Source: Anomaloglossus baeobatrachus (Eukaryota > Chordata > Amphibia > Anura > Aromobatidae). From it: DNA of 64,000 bases. The DNA lies in the NCBI RefSeq assembly GCF_048569485.1, contig NC_134361.1, forward strand, positions 167,751,758 through 167,815,757, read 5' to 3'. The stretch's first letter is position 1; every line of letters begins with the position of its first letter. Made by a program: the position numbers and the translations under genes. Of this stretch, positions 10,340 through 20,760 are shown piece by piece. The notes beneath the pieces are model-generated. The model searched no databases. It was not told where the DNA came from and saw nothing but the letters and a program-made list of their open reading frames with translations.

Positions 10340-13300
10340 ATGAATATCCTCCTGATTATAGGTTTTCTGGTTGTGTTTTCTAGGAGAAACCCCGTAATGG
10401 ACTTTAGGATTCGGGATAGCAATTGGCTATCTAAACTATCCACGGTTTTTAAGGATGGTGGCGTTGTCAATGGTGATGGCGATGGTGATGAGATTCTGAG
10501 AGACAAACAGAGCTTAAAAGAGCTGATCATGAAACGCACTAAAATATGGTGGAACAAAACCACACTTGAACAATATGTATTACGTAGGTATATACCTAGG
10601 GGTTTACGCATACAAACCTTCCCCTCATTTCCTATGGAGGAAGCTCCATTGACCAAGAAGTGGGAAGAAGCATGTGATATGTGCTCATTCACGTTCCTAG
10701 ATATACTTATTGAAGTGGATAAGAAAAACTTAACTTCAGTGGAGGAAAAAATTCAGACCCTTCAGACAAAAATTAAGAACAAACTGACTGAGGAACAAAT
10801 GCGAGTGTTCCAGCAGGATCTGGATACAGCCCTCTCTAAATTCGAGGGCGATATCCAGTCTAGCAAGACAAACAAATTCTTAAGAGATACACGTGACTAT
10901 CAACAGAATCAAGTATACAAATGGAAAAGTCGATCTTACGCTGATAGAGCAACATCGCTATCAACAGCAACGAGCGACACTTCCTATGAATCTGATAGTA
11001 GTAGGACATATGACATCACGGCTCAGACATCAAGATATTATACTCGGACTAAGGCCAAGAAAAGAGATAAGAAACTACCAAATCGAGAGACTGAACTTGC
11101 TGATGGAGGATCTCTTAAGGTGATTAACCTATCTGATATTACCCTCTCCTCAGCTCAAATTTCCGTTCTCTCTTTGGGTCTGGGTTTTAGTCCTATGGCA
11201 ACCTTTGACCACTTTACAGCGATCAAAGACACTTTTTTGTTCGCTAGAAAACTATTATTGAAAAAATACCATCAGAATAAATCTTCTCACCACTCTTTTT
11301 CAACAGAGAAAGAATTGGAGGCCCTACAGATTCTAGAGGAGCTCTTATTGGAACAAATGGAGATACAGCCAGGTAAATTCCCGGATTGTTTAAATAAGAA
11401 AAGTAACTTTTTTCCACCCCTCTCCATGAGTTCCTCTATCGAGGTCTTTGTGAAGATGGTCGTGGGGGAGATTTTTAAAATCCCTGGTCATAGGCCATAT
11501 GATAATCTGACTAAGGAGCAGAGACAAGCCCTAGGGGAACTTAGGAAGATGAAGGGGGTAACCTTCAAGCCAGCAGATAAGGGGGGTAATATCGTGGTAT
11601 GGCCAGATGAACTATATGAAAAGGAAGTGTTTAGGCAGTTGGGAGACCCCCTATGTTATCAAAAATTACAAAAAGATCCGACCCTGACATTTCAAACAGA
11701 TTTGGGGAAGATATTGGATGAAGCATATGAGGATGGCATCCTACCCAAAAAAACATGGGAGGGTTTAAAGATCAAGAGCCCCGCAGCACCAACTCTATAT
11801 CTTTTACCCAAAGTTCATAAAGATTTGCACAACCCTCCGGGGAGACCAATTGTGTCTGGAAATGGGGGCCTTTTGGAACCCATTTCTAAATTATTAGATT
11901 ACTTCCTAAAACCAATCGTTATGGAATTACCCTCGTATGTGCGGGATTCCACAGAAGTTCTTCATAGATTGGAGGGAATACATATGACCCCTGATATGTT
12001 TCTAGTCACTTGTGACGTAGAATCTCTATATACCTGTATCAATCACAACCTAGGTTTGTCAGCTTTGGAGTTCTTTCTCCATGGTCGGGATTTAGACTCT
12101 AAAATGGTGGAATTTCTTCTATCCTTGATGAATTTTGTTTTATCACACAATTATTTTGTGTTTAAGGATAGGTTCTACTTACAGAAGAGGGGCGTGGCAA
12201 TGGGGGCGGCCTGTGCCCCATGCTACGCCAATCTCTTTCTAGGATTATGGGAAAGAGAGTTCATCCAAAACAATGATGATTTTTGTGCGTCGGTGGTACT
12301 ATATATTCGTTACATTGACGACGTGCTATTTATTTGGCAGGGTACGAGATCTCTCCTGGACCAATTCCTTCACCATCTGAATACGAATTCTTGGAACATC
12401 AAGTTATCACATCACGTCAGTCAAACAGCTATCGATTTTCTAGATCTACATATTACAACCGACGTGGAGGGTCATCTTCATACCACCGTGTTTCGCAAAG
12501 ACACTAGTGTGAATTCTCTTTTACATGCACGATCTGCCCACCCTTCGCATGTCATTCGAGCTATCCCTAAGGGACAATTTATCCGCGCCAGGCGGATCTG
12601 TGATAGAGATGAAGATTTTGAACTCCAAGCAGAAGAGCTTAGAAAGAGATTCTCACAACGTGGCTACCGGAGGGATAATATTGATAGTGCATATCAAGTG
12701 TCAAAAAGTATTGGAAGACATTCACTACTATACTCCAAGAAGCAAAAAGAATCAAAGGACATTACTCGGTTTATTTCCAATTATCAATCCAGGTGGCGAG
12801 AGCTTACGGGTGCAATAACTAAGTCATGGCCTATTTTAAGAGAAGATCCATCGCTATCTGAATTTGTTACAGAGAAACCTTTCTTTGTTGCTAAACGGGG
12901 AAAAACCCTTAGGGACTTGTTAGTCCATAGCCATCATGTACCGTCCTCACCTACCAATTTTCTATTTGGGTCTAAAGGCCCGAAATGGGGTTGCTGGCCC
13001 TGTGGGAGCTGTACTGCTTGTCATTATATCTCTAAGACTAGTACATTTTCAGATTCAAATAAAGAACGTGAATACAAAATATTGCATTTTATCAATTGCA
13101 GAACATCAATGGTTATATATGTGGCAAAATGTCCATGTAACCTACAGTATGTAGGTATGACTACAAGAGAACTTCGGGTTCGCATACAGGAACACATTAG
13201 AGATATAAGGGCAGCAGAGAAGGTTCCAGCAGACCAGGTTTTTGCGATTTCAAAACTCAAACCCCTTGCTCGACACTTTAGGGACTTCCATTTAGGACAG

Positions 13301-13465
13301 TCACATTTATTAAGATTCAGTGGGATAGATCGGATGTATCCAGGGAACAGGAGAGGAGATCTTTTCAAAAAACTCAGTCAGTTAGAATGTAGGTGGATTA
13401 CACTTCTGAAGTGCATGAAACCAAGGGGTCTTAATGATCAGTGGGGTTTCTCAAGCTTTTTATGA
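10340..13465 (+). CDS. PLE1 copy D: RT plus GIY-YIG endonuclease polyprotein, 1,041 codons, intact frame
   Basis: This is the plus-strand counterpart of copy A with the same domains in the same order: PADKGG, RT motif A (VTCDVESLY), motif B (RGVAMGAA), motif C (YIDD), four-Cys linker, and GIY-YIG with Arg and Glu residues. It is open from the first Met at 10,340. An in-frame Met20 at 10,397 follows a pyrimidine-rich tract ending tctag at about 10,382, so splicing into Met20 is possible; introns are known in Penelope-like elements. The 3' flank carries a hammerhead fold. A complete frame and near-identity to copy A argue for recent insertion or recent local duplication. Confidence 0.93.
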   Translation: MNILLIIGFLVVFSRRNPVMDFRIRDSNWLSKLSTVFKDGGVVNGDGDGDEILRDKQSLKELIMKRTKIWWNKTTLEQYVLRRYIPRGLRIQTFPSFPMEEAPLTKKWEEACDMCSFTFLDILIEVDKKNLTSVEEKIQTLQTKIKNKLTEEQMRVFQQDLDTALSKFEGDIQSSKTNKFLRDTRDYQQNQVYKWKSRSYADRATSLSTATSDTSYESDSSRTYDITAQTSRYYTRTKAKKRDKKLPNRETELADGGSLKVINLSDITLSSAQISVLSLGLGFSPMATFDHFTAIKDTFLFARKLLLKKYHQNKSSHHSFSTEKELEALQILEELLLEQMEIQPGKFPDCLNKKSNFFPPLSMSSSIEVFVKMVVGEIFKIPGHRPYDNLTKEQRQALGELRKMKGVTFKPADKGGNIVVWPDELYEKEVFRQLGDPLCYQKLQKDPTLTFQTDLGKILDEAYEDGILPKKTWEGLKIKSPAAPTLYLLPKVHKDLHNPPGRPIVSGNGGLLEPISKLLDYFLKPIVMELPSYVRDSTEVLHRLEGIHMTPDMFLVTCDVESLYTCINHNLGLSALEFFLHGRDLDSKMVEFLLSLMNFVLSHNYFVFKDRFYLQKRGVAMGAACAPCYANLFLGLWEREFIQNNDDFCASVVLYIRYIDDVLFIWQGTRSLLDQFLHHLNTNSWNIKLSHHVSQTAIDFLDLHITTDVEGHLHTTVFRKDTSVNSLLHARSAHPSHVIRAIPKGQFIRARRICDRDEDFELQAEELRKRFSQRGYRRDNIDSAYQVSKSIGRHSLLYSKKQKESKDITRFISNYQSRWRELTGAITKSWPILREDPSLSEFVTEKPFFVAKRGKTLRDLLVHSHHVPSSPTNFLFGSKGPKWGCWPCGSCTACHYISKTSTFSDSNKEREYKILHFINCRTSMVIYVAKCPCNLQYVGMTTRELRVRIQEHIRDIRAAEKVPADQVFAISKLKPLARHFRDFHLGQSHLLRFSGIDRMYPGNRRGDLFKKLSQLECRWITLLKCMKPRGLNDQWGFSSFL

Positions 13466-15065
13466 AAATGCTCTGTCCATCCACATTCATATTTGTTTGA
13501 AGGTTTGTCTCTCTGGGTCTCGCTGCTTTCGCCATCTCTTAATTGTGGTATTTTATTGATATGGTCTTTTTCGATTCCACCTCCATAGATCTTTTCATTT
13601 TTTGAGGTTGGTAAGGCTTGTGGGTTTTGCATATTGTGAGGTGGTCCGGAAAAGCAATTCTGATATTATGTGTTTTTGATGGTTACCACATATACTATAT
13701 AGGTGGTTCTAACAGGCTGTTGATCTTATGCGGTGTTCAAATAAAAAGTTGTGTATATACATCTATCATCATACACATGGTTATGGACTTTTATATGTGG
13801 TCATCGCTATTTCTGATTTCTGATTTTTGAGATGATGTGGACATTTGACGCTACTAATGATGTAATTTTAAATATGAGTCCAAGTATAATATTTGTATAC
13901 GCACGATCATGATCTGTATACTTGTCTGGCCACTTTGCAATACCAACTATTGGAGTAGGGGAAATATGTGATGGATGTACCAACAACAAATATCATCTTG
14001 GTTATTACGGTTTTATCTCCCCTCCTCCTAGTATGTTTGGCTGCGATTTGCCTGGCATACCTCTACTAAGATGGCGGCGGTCGACACTGTGCGGCGTGAC
14101 GCGCATGCGCGGGCCGCGATCCGTGCGTGGATGTCTTGCTTGCGTCATCAACGGCGACCTTGTCGCCCTTGGTGGACGTAGGCGGATGTCCGGGCACGGA
14201 GTTGCGGCTCTGCGCATGCGCGGATCGCGCCGCCCGATAATCATGGTGTCTTCCGGATTTTCATTAAACACAGCTGCCATACAGGTATTTAAGATGCCCA
14301 CGAGCCTACCCACCTCACTCCCTGACGAAGCGGTTGCGAAACGATCGTTGGAGTGTTTGGTAAGGGTGGGCTATTAACTCTTTCTGGCCTTGGTTGAGCT
14401 TTGGTATTTATACCATATACTGAATGAAACTGATGCTGTTAGATGATTGTTTATAACATTATAGCTATGGTGTTGGCTCTGCACTTTTATTCTAGTGCAG
14501 TTTTGCTGTTGTTGGATAGTGACTCTTTAATTCTCTACCTATTTTGGGGATCCCAATAGAGGACAACAATGCTATACTCTATATAAGGTAGTGGCTCCTT
14601 CATTCTGCCACTGTTGCAGGTTATACTAAGGGGCACTATCTGCCATTACTTTATGAATAATTTATTGACATCTATGCATTGTATGTGACCTCAGATATGA
14701 AGATACACACACAAACAAACTTGTGTCATTTCTTGCTGTAGTGAATTTGTATATATATTATGAGATTAATACTGCATATACTAAATACTGACGTATATAT
14801 TTTGCCAGTTATGACGTGTATCTCAATTCATCTGAATAATTGTCTAATTTGATTCTATCATGTATGTAAACACCATTATATGAAGTTGATGATGATTTGA
14901 TGGTATAACAGCATTAGGATTTTGGCTCCCTTGGCCATTTACTTTGTGCCCTCCTCGCCACTATGTGGTCTATATCTGTCTGTTTTTAACTATGTGTTTA
15001 GTTTTAATAATAAAATTTATATTTTTCATAAATCATTGTTCATGGAATAATTTTGGAGTGCTCTG
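13466..15065 (+). repeat. PLE1 right pseudo-LTR of copy D
   Basis: This is a direct repeat of 8,693-10,292 and ends abruptly after gctctg at 15,065, where copy D's own leader would continue into gtgtttgg. The following DNA is unrelated. It contains the copy D hammerhead fold. The sharp end marks the right border of the PLE1 cluster. Confidence 0.82.
14309..14370 (+). ncRNA. Type I hammerhead ribozyme-like fold, copy D
   Basis: Identical in all paired elements to the 9,536-9,597 fold and lies in the right pseudo-LTR, 4,773 bp downstream of it. Confidence 0.73.
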
Positions 15066-15481
15066 AACTTTAGAGGTGTCTGCCGGCGGAATACGGGCCC
15101 CAACGGTGACGAGGTACCCCACGCTGAAACCTGCAGTTAAGTGTGCACACTACTTTTAGTTAGGGACAGATAGGAAAAGACTCTGCACTGTGTTATACGA
15201 GTAAGGTAACAAGGACTCTGCGTTTTTTTTTGCTTAATAAGGATTTTTGTGTTTTGCTTTTGGGAGTACAATCTGAGGCTTCCCACCCTTGACAAGTTAT
15301 TCAAAGTGGTTGTATGTATATTACATTATATCTACTGCTGTGCACATTCCCGCTTTTCTTCCCCCTCCTTTCCCGCACTATTCCTCCACCTGTGTTGTGC
15401 AATATGTTATTAAATTTGCATTGATTAACCCCCGTGGTTCCGTGCAGTCCTTGCGTATCCCGTTACCTGCAGGTTATTACA
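15066..15481. other. Unassigned spacer between PLE1 and the satellite array
   Basis: About 416 bp with no recognisable gene. It begins at the PLE1 border and ends where the 437-bp satellite starts. A pyrimidine-rich stretch lies near 15,350-15,400. It may be the tail of another element; I cannot name it. Confidence 0.5.
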
Positions 15482-18400
15482 AATGCAATAGAGCCCCAAC
15501 ACTACGCCAAAGTATTTCTCTACGTTGGGGTCCCTAGCTTGTATGTGTCCTCTCATGCAGTTAAAAAACTTACCGTGTATGGGAAGCGGAGACCCAGGCT
15601 ATATATACGATGTGGATTGGCAATAGGTGTGTATGGGGAGGGTTCACAAACGAAAAACTACTAACATTAAGGAATAACGTTTGGAACTCCATTCTATGTC
15701 TGAACTGGGTGCAAAAAACCTAAAAAACATCACTATGGGGAGATAAGGTATGCACACCAGTGACTATGGAAGGGGAATACATGTAATAGCAGAAACTGCT
15801 GTGTGAATGCTGACATGAAAAATTCAATAGCTATTTGTAAGAATGAAATGTGAAAAATGGAACCTGCATTACTGCCATGAATATATGAATAAAGAGAAAT
15901 TTAGCTACTGAATTGATCAATGCAATAGAGCCCCAACACTACGCCAAAGTATTTCTCTACGTTGGGGTCCCTAGCTTGTATGTGTCCTCTCATGCAGTTA
16001 AAAAACTTACCGTGTATGGGAAGCGGAGACCCAGGCTATATATACGATGTGGATTGGCAATAGGTGTGTATGGGGAGGGTTCACAAACGAAAAACTACTA
16101 ACATTAAGGAATAACGTTTGGAACTCCATTCTATGTCTGAACTGGGTGCAAAAAACCTAAAAAACATCCCTATGGGGAGATAAGGTATGCACACCAGTGA
16201 CTATGGAAGGGGAATACATGTAATAGCAGAAACTGCTGTGTGAATACTGACATGAAAAATTCAATAGCTATTTGTAAGAATGAAATGTGAAAAATGGAAC
16301 CTGCATTACTGCCATGAATATATGAATAAAGAGAAATTTAGCTACTGAATTGATCAATGCAATAGAGCCCCAACACTACGCCAAAGTATTTCTCTACGTT
16401 GGGGTCCCTAGCTTGTATGTGTCCTCTCATGCAGTTAAAAAACTTACCGTGTATGGGAAGCGGAGACCCAGGCTATATATACGATGTGGATTGGCAATAG
16501 GTGTGTATGGGGAGGGTTCACAAACGAAAAACTACTAACATTAAGGAATAACGTTTGGAACTCCATTCTATGTCTGAACTGGGTACAAAAAACCTAAAAA
16601 ACATCACTATGGGGAGATAAGGTATGCACACCAGTGACTATGGAAGGGGAATACATGTAATAGCAGAAACTGCTGTGTGAATACTGACATGAAAAATTCA
16701 ATAGCTATTTGTAAGAATGAAATGTGAAAAATGGAACCTGCATTACTGCCATGAATATATGAATAAAGAGAAATTTAGCTACTGAATTGATCAATGCAAT
16801 AGAGCCCCAACACTACGCCAAAGTATTTCTCTACGTTGGGGTCCCTAGCTTGTATGTGTCCTCTCATGCAGTTAAAAAACTTACCGTGTATGGGAAGCGG
16901 AGACCCAGGCTATATATACGATGTGGATTGGCAATAGGTGTGTATGGGGAGGGTTCACAAACGAAAAACTACTAACATTAAGGAATAACGTTTGGAACTC
17001 CATTCTATGTCTGAACTGGGTGCAAAAAACCTAAAAAACATCACTATGGGGAGATAAGGTATGCACACCAGTGACTATGGAAGGGGAATACATGTAATAG
17101 CAGAAACTGCTGTGTGAATACTGACATGAAAAATTCAATAGCTATTTGTAAGAATGAAATGTGAAAAATGGAACCTGCATTACTGCCATGAATATATGAA
17201 TAAAGAGAAATTTAGCTACTGAATTGATCAATGCAATAGAGCCCCAACACTACGCCAAAGTATTTCTCTACGTTGGGGTCCCTAGCTTGTATGTGTCCTT
17301 TCATGCAGTTAAAAAACTTACCGTGTATGGGAAGCGGAGACCCAGGCTATATATACGATGTGGATTGGCAATAGGTGTGTATGGGGAGGGTTCACAAACG
17401 AAAAACTACTAACATTAAGGAATAACGTTTGGAACTCCATTCTATGTCTGAACTGGGTGCAAAAAACCTAAAAAACATCCCTATGGGGAGATAAGGTATG
17501 CACACCAGTGACTATGGAAGGGGAATACATGTAATAGCAGAAACTGCTGTGTGAATACTGACATGAAAAATTCAATAGCTATTTGTAAGAATGAAATGTG
17601 AAAAATGGAACCTGCATTACTGCCATGAATATATGAATAAAGAGAAATTTAGCTACTGAATTGATCAATGCAATAGAGCCCCAACACTACGCCAAAGTAT
17701 TTCTCTACGTTGGGGTCCCTAGCTTGTATGTGTCCTCTCATGCAGTTAAAAAACTTACCGTGTATGGGAAGCGGAGACCCAGGCTATATATACGATGTGG
17801 ATTGGCAATAGGTGTGTATGGGGAGGGTTCACAAACGAAAAACTACTAACATTAAGGAATACCGTTTGGAACTCCATTCTATGTCTGAACTGGGTGCAAA
17901 AAACCTAAAAAACATCACTATGGGGAGATAAGGTATGCACACCAGTGACTATGGAAGGGGAATACATGTAATAGCAGAAACTGCTGTGTGAATACTGACA
18001 TGAAAAATTCAATAGCTATTTGTAAGAATGAAATGTGAAAAATGGAACCTGCATTACTGCCATGAATATATGAATAAAGAGAAATTTAGCTACTGAATTG
18101 ATCAATGCAATAGAGCCCCAACACTACGCCAAAGTATTTCTCTACGTTGGGGTCCCTAGCTTGTATGTGTCCTCTCATGCAGTTAAAAAACTTACCGTGT
18201 ATGGGAAGCGGAGACCCAGGCTATATATACGATGTGGATTGGCAATAGGTGTGTATGGGGAGGGTTCACAAACGAAAAACTACTAACATTAAGGAATAAC
18301 GTTTGGAACTCCATTCTATGTCTGAACTGGGTGCAAAAAACCTAAAAAACATCACTATGGGGAGATAAGGTATGCACACCAGTGACTATGGAAGGGGAAT

Positions 18401-19875
18401 ACATGTAATAGCAGAAACTGCTGTGTGAATACTGACATGAAAAATTCAATAGCTATTTGTAAGAATGAAATGTGAAAAATGGAACCTGCATTACTGCCAT
18501 GAATATATGAATAAAGAGAAATTTAGCTACTGAATTGATCAATGCAATAGAGCCCCAACACTACGCCAAAGTATTTCTCTACGTTGGGGTCCCTAGCTTG
18601 TATGTGTCCTCTCATGCAGTTAAAAAACTTACCGTGTATGGGAAGCGGAGACCCAGGCTATATATACGATGTGGATTGGCAATAGGTGTGTATGGGGAGG
18701 GTTCACAAACGAAAAACTACTAACATTAAGGAATAACGTTTGGAACTCCATTCTATGTCTGAACTGGGTGCAAAAAACCTAAAAAACATCACTATGGGGA
18801 GATAAGGTATGCACACCAGTGACTATGGAAGGGGAATACATGTAATAGCAGAAACTGCTGTGTGAATACTGACATGAAAAATTCAATAGCTATTTGTAAG
18901 AATGAAATGTGAAAAATGGAACCTGCATTACTGCCATGAATATATGAATAAAGAGAAATTTAGCTACTGAATTGATCAATGCAATAGAGCCCCAACACTA
19001 CGCCAAAGTATTTCTCTACGTTGGGGTCCCTAGCTTGTATGTGTCCTCTCATGCAGTTAAAAAACTTACCGTGTATGGGAAGCGGAGACCCAGTCTATAT
19101 ATACGATGTGGATTGGCAATAGGTGTGTATGGGGAGGGTTCACAAACGAAAAACTACTAACATTAAGGAATAACGTTTGGAACTCCATTCTATGTCTGAA
19201 CTGGGTGCAAAAAACCTAAAAAACATCACTATGGGGAGATAAGGTATGCACACCAGTGACTATGGAAGGGGAATACATGTAATAGCAGAAACTGCTGTGT
19301 GAATACTGACATGAAAAATTCAATAGCTATTTGTAAGAATGAAATGTGAAAAATGGAACCTGCATTACTGCCATGAATATATGAATAAAGAGAAATTTAG
19401 CTACTGAATTGATCAATGCAATAGAGCCCCAACACTACGCCAAAGTATTTCTCTACGTTGGGGTCCCTAGCTTGTATGTGTCCTCTCATGCAGTTAAAAA
19501 ACTTACCGTGTATGGGAAGCGGAGACCCAGGCTATATATACGATGTGGATTGGCAATAGGTGTGTATGGGGAGGGTTCACAAACGAAAAACTACTAACAT
19601 TAAGGAATAACGTTTGGAACTCCATTCTATGTCTGAACTGGGTGCAAAAAACCTAAAAAACATCACTATGGGGAGATAAGGTATGCACACCAGTGACTAT
19701 GGAAGGGGAATACATGTAATAGCAGAAACTGCTGTGTGAATACTGACATGAAAAATTCAATAGCTATTTGTAAGAATGAAATGTGAAAAATGGAACCTGC
19801 ATTACTGCCATGAATATATGAATAAAGAGAAATTTAGCTACTGCATTGATCAATGCAATAGAGCCCCAACACTAC
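15482..19875 (+). repeat. 437-bp satellite, about ten tandem units
   Basis: Units repeat every 437 bp (landmarks at 15,913; 16,350; 16,787; and so on to 19,409) with only isolated differences between units. Each begins near aatgcaatagagccccaac and contains a short inverted repeat CCCCAAC...GTTGGGG. Every unit carries the same 62-codon open stretch, which has no recognisable domain and is most simply a by-product of repetition. Very low divergence implies recent amplification or homogenisation. Diverged copies occur at 34.68-36.04 kb. Confidence 0.95.
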
Positions 19876-19899
19876 AATTCAGTAGCTAAATTTCTCTTT
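19876..19899 (-). repeat. 24-bp inverted satellite fragment at the array end
   Basis: These 24 bases are the reverse complement of the satellite segment ending in tagctactgaatt. They form an imperfect hairpin with 19,827-19,850 and sit exactly between the direct array and the inverted PLE2 piece. Confidence 0.85.
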
Positions 19900-20015
19900 C
19901 CATGGTGACCAGGAGATCGTTGTTGGTGATTTGGTTGATACTAGATATGGTTTCCAGAAAGTGAGTGGTGTCCTTGAGGTAAGAGGGGGGCGCACACTTA
20001 GACATCAAGAAATGA
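19900..20015 (-). pseudogene. PLE2 inverted RT fragment
   Basis: On the minus strand the translation reads PPSYLKDTTHFLETI followed by NNDLLVTM. This corresponds to the PLE region just before and into RT motif A (compare LPSYVRDSTEVL and FLVTCD in PLE1). It is opposite in orientation to the adjacent PLE2 C-terminal region. Beyond LLVTM it runs directly into inverted satellite sequence. It is interpreted as a 5' inversion of PLE2. The right edge is approximate. Confidence 0.75.
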
Positions 20016-20760
20016 GCAGGAAATTTCAAGCCAGGGACTATCCACATCATATTGCATCCAGTACCTCCCCCAGACACAGTCCAGAACCCAATAAAAAACA
20101 ACGCATACCATTCGTGAATACATATCACCCTTTCTCCCCTTCATTTAGCCAGGTTATTAAAAAACATTGGCCTATTCTCGGCAGTGCATACCCGGACATT
20201 GAGGAATTTCAATCTCCACCTTTGATCTGTCATAAACGTCCTCGCAACATCAGAGACACTTTGGTCCGGGCAGACATAGGTTCATCCCTAAACCGGGACA
20301 GAGTTTTTTGGCCACGCCACGGAAGGGCACATTCCCGTGCCTCCACTGTGTACAGTGCTCGAACGTCACCAGAGGAGAGTTCGTTACACACCCCAGAACC
20401 GGTAAACGATATCCCATCCGAGGTTTCTATACATGTGACACGAATTTTGTTGTTTACCTAATCAAATGTCCCTGCGGTCTCGGATATGTTGGAGAAACCA
20501 CCCAACATATCCGAGACCGCATTAGCAAACATAAATCGACCATAAGGTGCGGCCTGACTGTACTCCCCATTCCGGCTCACTTTGCGACCAGAGGTCACTC
20601 AGTCTCCCAATTAAGGTTTCAGATAATAGAACACGTCCCACTACCCAGAAGGGGTGGCAATAGGGTACAAATTCTCCGAGACCGTGAGGCATACTGGATA
20701 CATACCTTACAAACCCTTGAGCCGTGGGGTATGAATAGAGAGTATGAAACGAATTATTAA
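20016..20760 (+). pseudogene. PLE2 C-terminal region with GIY-YIG endonuclease
   Basis: A 5'-truncated Penelope-like element of a lineage different from PLE1. Upstream residues include HWPILGSAYP and RPRNIRDTLV, the usual PLE linker. A Cys-rich FPCLHCVQC follows, then the GIY-YIG core VVYLIKCPCGLGYVG, R in IRDRI, catalytic-type E in REAYWI, GMN, and a stop at 20,758-20,760. The region is spread over two reading frames, so it is broken at least once. No RT remains in this orientation. Role by family: endonuclease for target cleavage. It is probably inactive. Confidence 0.85.
20473..20521. repeat. Perfect 20-bp palindrome inside the PLE2 GIY-YIG coding region
   Basis: The left arm TGCGGTCTCGGATATGTTGG (20,473-20,492) is exactly complementary to 20,502-20,521, with a 9-base spacer. 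It overlaps codons for CGLGYVG and IRDRI, the endonuclease core. Confidence 0.9.

Larger units (their letters stand above)
6443..15065 (+). mobile_element. PLE1 right arm: plus-strand tandem (5'-truncated copy C, full copy D, partial third flank)
   Basis: This is the same element as the left arm in opposite orientation. Copy C starts inside the RT frame at 6,443 and ends at 9,649. Copy D runs 9,650-14,422 with a complete frame. A third partial unit, 14,423-15,065, matches 9,650-10,292 and then stops abruptly at the bases gctctg. The junction with the left arm shows CTTT microhomology at 6,439-6,442. The arrangement truncated-full-flank is what Penelope-like elements call a left pseudo-LTR, body and right pseudo-LTR. 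Confidence 0.9.

Noticed and set aside
15913-19597. Repeated 62-codon open frames in each 437-bp unit
   Set aside because: Identical by repetition, no recognisable domain, and the same frame decays in the diverged copies.
15482-19875. CRISPR array
   Set aside because: Units are 437-bp satellite repeats with no distinct spacers, in a eukaryotic context.
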